The position numbers were made by a program, and so were the translations under genes. The notes below the pieces were generated by a model. It ran no database searches. It was not told the DNA's origin and saw only the letters and a list, made by a program, of their open reading frames with translations. Shown here in pieces: positions 16,998 through 21,135 of a stretch of 21,135 bases of DNA. The stretch's first letter is position 1; each line of letters opens with the position of its first letter. Source of the DNA: Pseudomonadota bacterium (lineage in GTDB: Bacteria > Pseudomonadota > Gammaproteobacteria > Acidithiobacillales > Acidithiobacillaceae). The stretch covers positions 1 to 21,135 of the forward strand of contig JAKAVW010000016.1 of assembly GCA_021827445.1 (NCBI GenBank), given 5' to 3'.

Positions 16998-17954
16998 TTA
17001 ATTGGGCTGAATGGCCTTGGCGACGGCGCGGGCCAGATCGTCTGGCAGGAATTTGGCGACGTAGCCATCGGCCCCGACGCTGTGGGCGTGGGATTCGTTG
17101 GCCGTGCCGGACAACGAGGAGTGGATGACCACCGGGATTTCACGCAGGGTCTCATGTTCTTTGATACGTCGGGTGAGGGTGAAACCGTCCATCTCCGGCA
17201 TTTCGAGGTCGGTGAGTACCATGGCTACTTTATCGCGCAAAGGAATACCGGCTGCCTTGGCATCATGCGCTAACTGTTGCAGGCGATCCCAAGCCTCTTT
17301 ACCAGTCTTGGTACCGATGAAAGGAAGGCCAAGGCCGCGCAGCGTTTTTTCGATCTGATTGCGGGCGACGCCGGAATCATCCGCATAAAGAATGACAGCA
17401 CCTTGGGGAATGTTGACTACATGCTGCTGGACCAGTTCACCGCCAGCCTTGAAGCGAGAGGGGAGTACTTGTCGCAGAATGTGCTCGACATCGAGGACGA
17501 GCGCCAAGCGGGCGGTTTCTTCATCTTCGTCGAGACGCGCTAGACTCGTGATCAGTCCGCCGACGGCAGCGCCTTCAGCGGAGAGTACCCGGCTCCATTC
17601 CAAACGGACGATTTCTTCAACTTCCTCTACGGCAAAGCCCTGAATGGATCGCTCATACTCCGTAACCAGCAGGATGTTAAGCCCATCGGCGTGGCAACCG
17701 ACCACAGTGGGCAGATCAATCACCGGGATGATCTGCCCACGAATGTTGGCGACACCCATCACATGCTCTGGAGCACCAGGCATGGGAGTGATCTTTGGCA
17801 TCACCAGTGCTTCGCGGACCTTGAAGACGTTGATGCCGAAAAGCTCACGGCTGTTGAGCTGCTGATCTTTACCGAGGCGGAAGACCAGGAGTTCAAATTT
17901 GTTAGTGCCGGCGAGTTGGGCTCTTTCATCCACTTCACGTAATAACTGGCTCAT
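16998..17954 (-). CDS. cheV: Chemotaxis coupling protein CheV (CheW domain plus receiver)
   Basis: CheV couples receptors to CheA through its CheW-like domain and tunes the coupling by phosphorylation of its receiver. The 318-residue protein has the CheW domain at about residues 17-165 (ELFGINVFKVREAL, MPGAPEHVMGVANIRGQIIP) and a receiver at about 185-315. The receiver keeps the acidic pair Asp192/Asp193, phospho-acceptor Asp249 (VLTDLEMPEMDGF), Ser279/280 in the Thr/Ser position and Lys301, so it should be phosphorylatable. ATG 17954 is preceded by AAGGA. It lies between the half-PAS ORF (66 bases upstream) and the chemoreceptor (12 bases downstream). Confidence 0.95.
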   Translation of the reverse strand: MSQLLREVDERAQLAGTNKFELLVFRLGKDQQLNSRELFGINVFKVREALVMPKITPMPGAPEHVMGVANIRGQIIPVIDLPTVVGCHADGLNILLVTEYERSIQGFAVEEVEEIVRLEWSRVLSAEGAAVGGLITSLARLDEDEETARLALVLDVEHILRQVLPSRFKAGGELVQQHVVNIPQGAVILYADDSGVARNQIEKTLRGLGLPFIGTKTGKEAWDRLQQLAHDAKAAGIPLRDKVAMVLTDLEMPEMDGFTLTRRIKEHETLREIPVVIHSSLSGTANESHAHSVGADGYVAKFLPDDLARAVAKAIQPN

Positions 17955-18020
17955 AGGTTTGGTCCTTGGTGACTTTTCTGGGTGGCGGCAGACAGTGCGT
18001 CTAAATTCTGGAAAATCACA

Positions 18021-18194
18021 TCACGCAGCGCTAAATATCTTACGAATTCGTTCCGGACCTTTATGGAATTGGTGGATAGAACGTCCGAGCGCCTTCCGCA
18101 CATCGGTTCCACGCAGAAGCGGGTTCAGTTGCCGCTGGTAACGCTCCATGATCAGTCTGTCGGCAGGATTCATATAAAATATGGTATTTTCCAT
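18021..18194 (-). CDS. 57-residue ORF resembling the N-terminal half of a chemoreceptor PAS domain
   Basis: A small ORF filling most of the gap between the di-iron protein gene and cheV, with GGAG 10 bases before its ATG. The protein begins MENTIFYMNPADRLIMERYQ and ends GRSIHQFHKGPERIRKIFSA plus Ala. The IFYMN start and the G-SI-FHK-P-R ending match the first half of PAS domains found in many soluble chemoreceptors, where a typical run is (I)IYMN... then GxxIDxFHKNPxxQRRLL. The second half of a PAS fold, with its last three beta strands, is absent, and there is no room for it before cheV. It may be a genuine mini-protein or the remnant of a larger PAS protein. Role unknown. Confidence 0.6.
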   Translation of the reverse strand: MENTIFYMNPADRLIMERYQRQLNPLLRGTDVRKALGRSIHQFHKGPERIRKIFSAA

Positions 18195-18220
18195 AGTAGG
18201 TTGGCTCCATCTTTTCAGGC

Positions 18221-18973
18221 TTATTCATTGATGGCCGTACCGACATCCAGGCTATCAAACCAATTCAAAAAACGTTTCACATTATCGCCACTATAAATGG
18301 CGCCATGTTGTGGACAAAGGTAATCAATTTCCAGATTACTCACGCGGTTGATCCAGTCTTTTTTGGCCGCATTTGATGGCATCCAGCGCTCATGAAAGTA
18401 TTTGGCTTTGGTAATGTGCTCTTCGAAAGCGCGGCCGCTTTTATCGCGACGATCCACCCAGGCACCATGTCCTGGTGGTAAGAGCGCAGCGCCGACATCG
18501 CCGGAAAACAGCACCTTGGCCTCCGGATCATAAACGTGGAAGTTTCCCGGAGAATGCAGGTAATGAGCAGGAATGAACTCCAGGCGATGGCCGCCAATCA
18601 GTATATCCCCACCTTCATCCGGAATGCCCTGCAGGGGAGCCTCCAACGCCCCGTAATGGCGAATGAAGCCCTCCCAAAGCTTGGAGATATGCCACTGAAT
18701 CTGCTCATTGCAGGCGTACCAGAGCGGCAGGCTGGAGGCAACATCTGGATCCTGATGGGAAACAAAAGCCGCCTTCAGACTGCTTGGCGGGATCACCTCG
18801 ACAAGGGCAGCGAAAACCTGCGGAAAAGTTTCAAATCCACCAGGATCGAGAATAAGGCTTTGTCCATTCGACTCCATCACGTAGACATTGGAGTCGACGA
18901 CGCGATGCTCATCCTGGTCATAGAGAATCCACCAGCGATGGCTGCCTGCTTCAAATATTGGTGCTGCTTTCAT
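18221..18973 (-). CDS. Flavodiiron-type metallo-beta-lactamase protein without flavodoxin (ODP-like di-iron sensor)
   Basis: A 250-residue single-domain protein of the flavodiiron core family. The six usual iron-ligand positions are present with family spacing: His73, Asp75, Asp77 in SHQDPD (family HxExD), His140 (YLHSPG), Asp159 (FSGDVG) and His223 (PQHGAIY). His73 to His140 to Asp159 steps of 67 and 19 residues equal those of classic flavodiiron proteins. The second ligand is Asp instead of Glu. There is no flavodoxin domain, so it is unlikely to be an O2 or NO reductase by itself. In Treponema denticola a protein of this kind (ODP) is an O2/Fe sensor for chemotaxis; the chemotaxis operon here supports the same role. 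Its first 23 bases overlap the upstream gene. Confidence 0.88.
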   Translation of the reverse strand: MKAAPIFEAGSHRWWILYDQDEHRVVDSNVYVMESNGQSLILDPGGFETFPQVFAALVEVIPPSSLKAAFVSHQDPDVASSLPLWYACNEQIQWHISKLWEGFIRHYGALEAPLQGIPDEGGDILIGGHRLEFIPAHYLHSPGNFHVYDPEAKVLFSGDVGAALLPPGHGAWVDRRDKSGRAFEEHITKAKYFHERWMPSNAAKKDWINRVSNLEIDYLCPQHGAIYSGDNVKRFLNWFDSLDVGTAINE

Positions 18974-19571
18974 GTTCTAAGCTCTCCAGTTGGTGGCGAT
19001 AAGTGCGGATGGCGTTGGATACGGTGCGCACCGCTTCTCCCATGTCGCGTGAGACGCGCATCAGCGGGGCACCCGTGCCTTCGGCTAAAGCCGCTTCGAT
19101 ACGGCCATTGGTCACCACGTATTCCTGTTCCTCAATGCCTTCTTGCAGGGCATCCACCGTGGCGAGGAGGCGAAGCAATATTTTCCGTGCATCGGTTTCC
19201 TCCTGGGTGATGCTTTTTTGCGACTGCACCTGGGTATTCTTGAGATTGGCGCAGTCCTGTCCATGGTGCGCCATGTCTTGGATCGCGATGCTAAACGATG
19301 CCGCGAAGCGCTGATGCTGGAGAATACGCATGTGCGCCTGAATCAGGGGCGCAATGGTCTCCTGCAGGTGCGATGCGGATTCTTTGAGGCTGGCAGCGCG
19401 TTCGCGGAAAGCTTGGGCGACTACACCATATCCGGCCAATGTGTTGCCGTGGCGTTTGACCAGCACCATGGCATTCAGAGCCCGGCGATCAATCTCGCGC
19501 AGGGATTTTTCGATGCTCTGGCGGGCGGCAAAGGAAGCGTCGACGACCTGCATGATGCGCTGGATGTTCAT
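18951..19571 (-). CDS. Soluble helical protein with two degenerate chemoreceptor-tip-like segments
   Basis: A 206-residue, almost entirely helical protein without membrane segment or signal peptide. Residues 31-59 align without gaps to a receptor tip: ALNAMVLVKRHGNTLAGYG against ALNAAIEAARAGEHGRGFA, continuing VVAQAFRERA against VVADEVKKLA, 11 of 29 identical to the receptor encoded nearby. The second half has another tip-like run, NGRIEAALAEGTG (155-167) against NAAIEAARAGEHG. Each copy has lost several CheA/CheW contact residues. It starts in the last base of the cheA stop (TGATG) and overlaps the di-iron gene by 23 bases. I infer an adaptor or decoy that inserts in the array and may dock the di-iron protein. 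No named family assigned. Confidence 0.75.
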   Translation of the reverse strand: MNIQRIMQVVDASFAARQSIEKSLREIDRRALNAMVLVKRHGNTLAGYGVVAQAFRERAASLKESASHLQETIAPLIQAHMRILQHQRFAASFSIAIQDMAHHGQDCANLKNTQVQSQKSITQEETDARKILLRLLATVDALQEGIEEQEYVVTNGRIEAALAEGTGAPLMRVSRDMGEAVRTVSNAIRTYRHQLESLEHESSTNI

Positions 19572-21135
19572 CAGGCGGCACCGCGCTGATCAAGGGGCGT
19601 CCTATCCGTACCGGAGTACTCCAAGGCGTGACCGATCAGTGCGCCCGGATCAAGGATGAGGACGACATTACCCTTGCCGGAGATGGTCGCTCCCTGATAC
19701 CAGGTCTGCTCGGCGAGAAAATCAATGGGCTTGACCACCGAATCTTCATTGCCGAGCACCTCCGAAACCATGAAAAGACCACGTTCGGTAAGAACCCCTT
19801 CGATGGGTTCGGAACCCAGACGCAAAGGGCGATCATTGAGCAGGGCACCAAGGTCTACCATGGGGGTGACCTGAGTGCCATCCACGCGGTAAACGCTGCG
19901 ACCACCCATACGATGAATACGGCTTTCCTGAATATCCAGCAGGCTTTCGATGCTGGAGATGGGCAGGGCGTAGATTTCCCGACGCAGACGCAGGTAAAGT
20001 ACGGGCAATACCGCCATGGTCAGCGGAAATTCCATAGCAATCGTGGTGCCGAGACCGAGACGCGTCTGAATATCCAGATGCCCGCGCAGTTTGCGCACGG
20101 TTTCTTTGACCACATCCATGCCGACTCCGCGACCGGAGAGATCGGTAGCTTGGTCTTTGGTGGAGAAACCGGGCCGGAAGATCAGTTCCAGCGCTTCCTG
20201 TTCCGAGATCCGGGCCGCCTGATCCGTCGTGATCACCCCTTTGTCGACGGCCTTCTGAGTGACAAACTGGCGGTCTATGCCACGGCCGTCGTCAGACACT
20301 TCGATGCGCACTTTGTCGCCAAGATGCACAGCGGCCACCCGGATCGTTGCGCCACGCGGTTTACCTCCTGCTTGGCGCACCTCGGGGGGCTCAATGCCGT
20401 GATCGAGGCTGTTGCGGATCAGATGTGTCATGGGGCCGGAGAGGGCATCGACGACGGTTTTGTCGATTTCGACTTCCTCGCCGACGATGTCGAGTTTGAC
20501 CTCTTTACCGAGCTGCCGGGAGGCGTCACGTACCACGCGGGGCAGTTGCTGGAAGAGTCGCTTACAGGGCTGCATCCGCAGACGCATGACCGTGCTCTGG
20601 ATATCGTTGACGGTGAGGTCTACTTCACGGGCGATGCGCGTCATGTCCTCATTTTCTTCGCCCAGACTACTGACCGCCGAAGCCAAGCGATTGCGTAGGA
20701 GGACCAGCTCGCCGACCTGATTCATGACGGCATCGAGGCGCAGCGCATCGACGCGGAGCGTGGTGTCGGCGGCCTCTGGCATGCTCTGCGCGTGCGCGCT
20801 GGCAGCAGGGTTCGCTATGGACGCTAGCATCGTGGGCAGCGACTGCTGCGCATCAAGGTTCTGGACCGGAAGATCAGTATGAAATGCGGACGCGTCAAGC
20901 TCCGATGCAACGCTGGCAGGTTGCGTCTGCGTGGTGCGCTCCAGGGCGTCATAGCCAGGCGCTTGACCGCCATAGAGTTGATCTAGCACTCGCTCAAACT
21001 CTTCCGGGTTGATCTCGTCTCCGGTGAGGCAGAATCGCTCCGGGGCATCGGCGAGACCGGGCGCCTGGTTGCCATAGAGGGAGTCGAGGGTGGCCTCAAA
21101 CTCGGCCTCACTGATTTCATCATTGCTACCGGGTG
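19571..21135 (-). CDS. cheA: Chemotaxis histidine kinase CheA, N-terminus outside the window
   Basis: CheA phosphorylates itself and passes phosphate to CheY or CheV receivers under receptor control. The C-terminal 520 residues are present; the phospho-accepting Hpt domain lies beyond base 21135. The frame is open to the window edge, so the GTG at 20989 is not the true start. Visible domains: a linker with two copies of a short acidic repeat; P3 dimerisation (RLDAVMNQVGELVLLRNRLA); P4 kinase with N box HLIRNSLDHGIE, G1 DDGRGID, F box FRPGFSTK and G2 GRGVGMDVV; and a CheW-like P5 (FPLTMAVLPVLYLRLRREIY). The downstream gene overlaps its stop by one base. Confidence 0.96.
   Translation of the reverse strand, partial: PGSNDEISEAEFEATLDSLYGNQAPGLADAPERFCLTGDEINPEEFERVLDQLYGGQAPGYDALERTTQTQPASVASELDASAFHTDLPVQNLDAQQSLPTMLASIANPAASAHAQSMPEAADTTLRVDALRLDAVMNQVGELVLLRNRLASAVSSLGEENEDMTRIAREVDLTVNDIQSTVMRLRMQPCKRLFQQLPRVVRDASRQLGKEVKLDIVGEEVEIDKTVVDALSGPMTHLIRNSLDHGIEPPEVRQAGGKPRGATIRVAAVHLGDKVRIEVSDDGRGIDRQFVTQKAVDKGVITTDQAARISEQEALELIFRPGFSTKDQATDLSGRGVGMDVVKETVRKLRGHLDIQTRLGLGTTIAMEFPLTMAVLPVLYLRLRREIYALPISSIESLLDIQESRIHRMGGRSVYRVDGTQVTPMVDLGALLNDRPLRLGSEPIEGVLTERGLFMVSEVLGNEDSVVKPIDFLAEQTWYQGATISGKGNVVLILDPGALIGHALEYSGTDRTPLDQRGAA
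20954..21121 (-). repeat. Tandem 34-residue repeat of a short acidic motif in the CheA linker
   Basis: Two 22-residue copies at a period of 34 codons: DEISEAEFEATLDSLYGNQ and then APG (21121-21056), and DEINPEEFERVLDQLYGGQ and then APG (21019-20954). Fifteen of 22 residues are identical. Single EFE-LLD-L-G segments occur in many CheA linkers, so this is a duplicated linker motif. More copies may lie beyond the window edge. Confidence 0.85.

Noticed and set aside
16216..17273. Long plus-strand open frames opposite the chemoreceptor
   Set aside because: The opposite strand encodes a canonical receptor with an intact CZB domain. The plus-strand products are low-complexity and resemble no protein.
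18061..18258. Alternative 65-codon minus-strand frame in the gap before cheV
   Set aside because: It overlaps the di-iron gene end, has no ribosome site matching its start and no motif. The 57-residue frame in the same gap has both.
18221..18973. Class B beta-lactamase or glyoxalase II
   Set aside because: The HxHxDH zinc motif is absent. The HxDxD pattern and the spacing to His140, Asp159 and His223 match the flavodiiron branch.
19628..20698. A 356-codon plus-strand open frame opposite cheA
   Set aside because: It lies entirely antisense to the conserved kinase and CheW-like domains, and its translation has no recognisable motif. It is a shadow of GC-rich coding sequence.
1..21135. CRISPR arrays, tRNA genes, insertion sequences, attachment sites
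   Set aside because: No regularly spaced repeats, cloverleaf-like sequences, transposase or integrase reading frames, or flanking direct repeats were seen.

Overview
The window looks like chromosome of an acidophilic Acidithiobacillus-type gammaproteobacterium. This is inferred from protein style and from the block hfq-hflX-hflK-hflC-hisZ-purA; no 16S or tRNA gene is present to confirm it. Coding density is high. No tRNA, rRNA, CRISPR array, insertion sequence or phage gene was seen.

Left part (1-4401, minus strand): a tripartite RND efflux operon in the unusual order outer-membrane channel, periplasmic adaptor, inner-membrane pump (pump truncated by the window edge). A near-perfect TetR-type palindrome overlaps the probable promoter, but no TetR gene is adjacent. 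Next comes a plus-strand exported TPR-like protein with a glycine-zipper tail, ended by a clear hairpin terminator. It converges on a minus-strand ppc-maf pair (phosphoenolpyruvate carboxylase and a YceF-type nucleotide pyrophosphatase).

Middle part (9159-15356, plus strand): a tightly packed housekeeping run of hfq, hflX (TTG start), hflK, hflC, hisZ and purA. It covers RNA regulation, ribosome rescue, FtsH protease control, histidine synthesis and AMP synthesis.

Right part (21135 down to 15371, minus strand): a chemosensory operon and the most interesting region. In transcription order it encodes CheA (its N-terminus lies off the window), a 206-residue soluble protein that appears to carry two degenerate chemoreceptor-tip segments, a flavodiiron-type metallo-beta-lactamase protein without flavodoxin (like the di-iron O2/Fe sensor ODP of Treponema chemotaxis), a 57-residue half-PAS ORF, CheV, a soluble chemoreceptor with a C-terminal zinc-binding CZB domain, and an 80-residue membrane protein. 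Genes overlap or are separated by at most 66 bases, so they are probably co-expressed. My inference is a cytoplasmic oxygen/iron or redox-sensing array signalling through CheA and CheV, plausible for an iron- or sulfur-oxidising aerobe. No CheY, CheR, CheB or stand-alone CheW is in the window.
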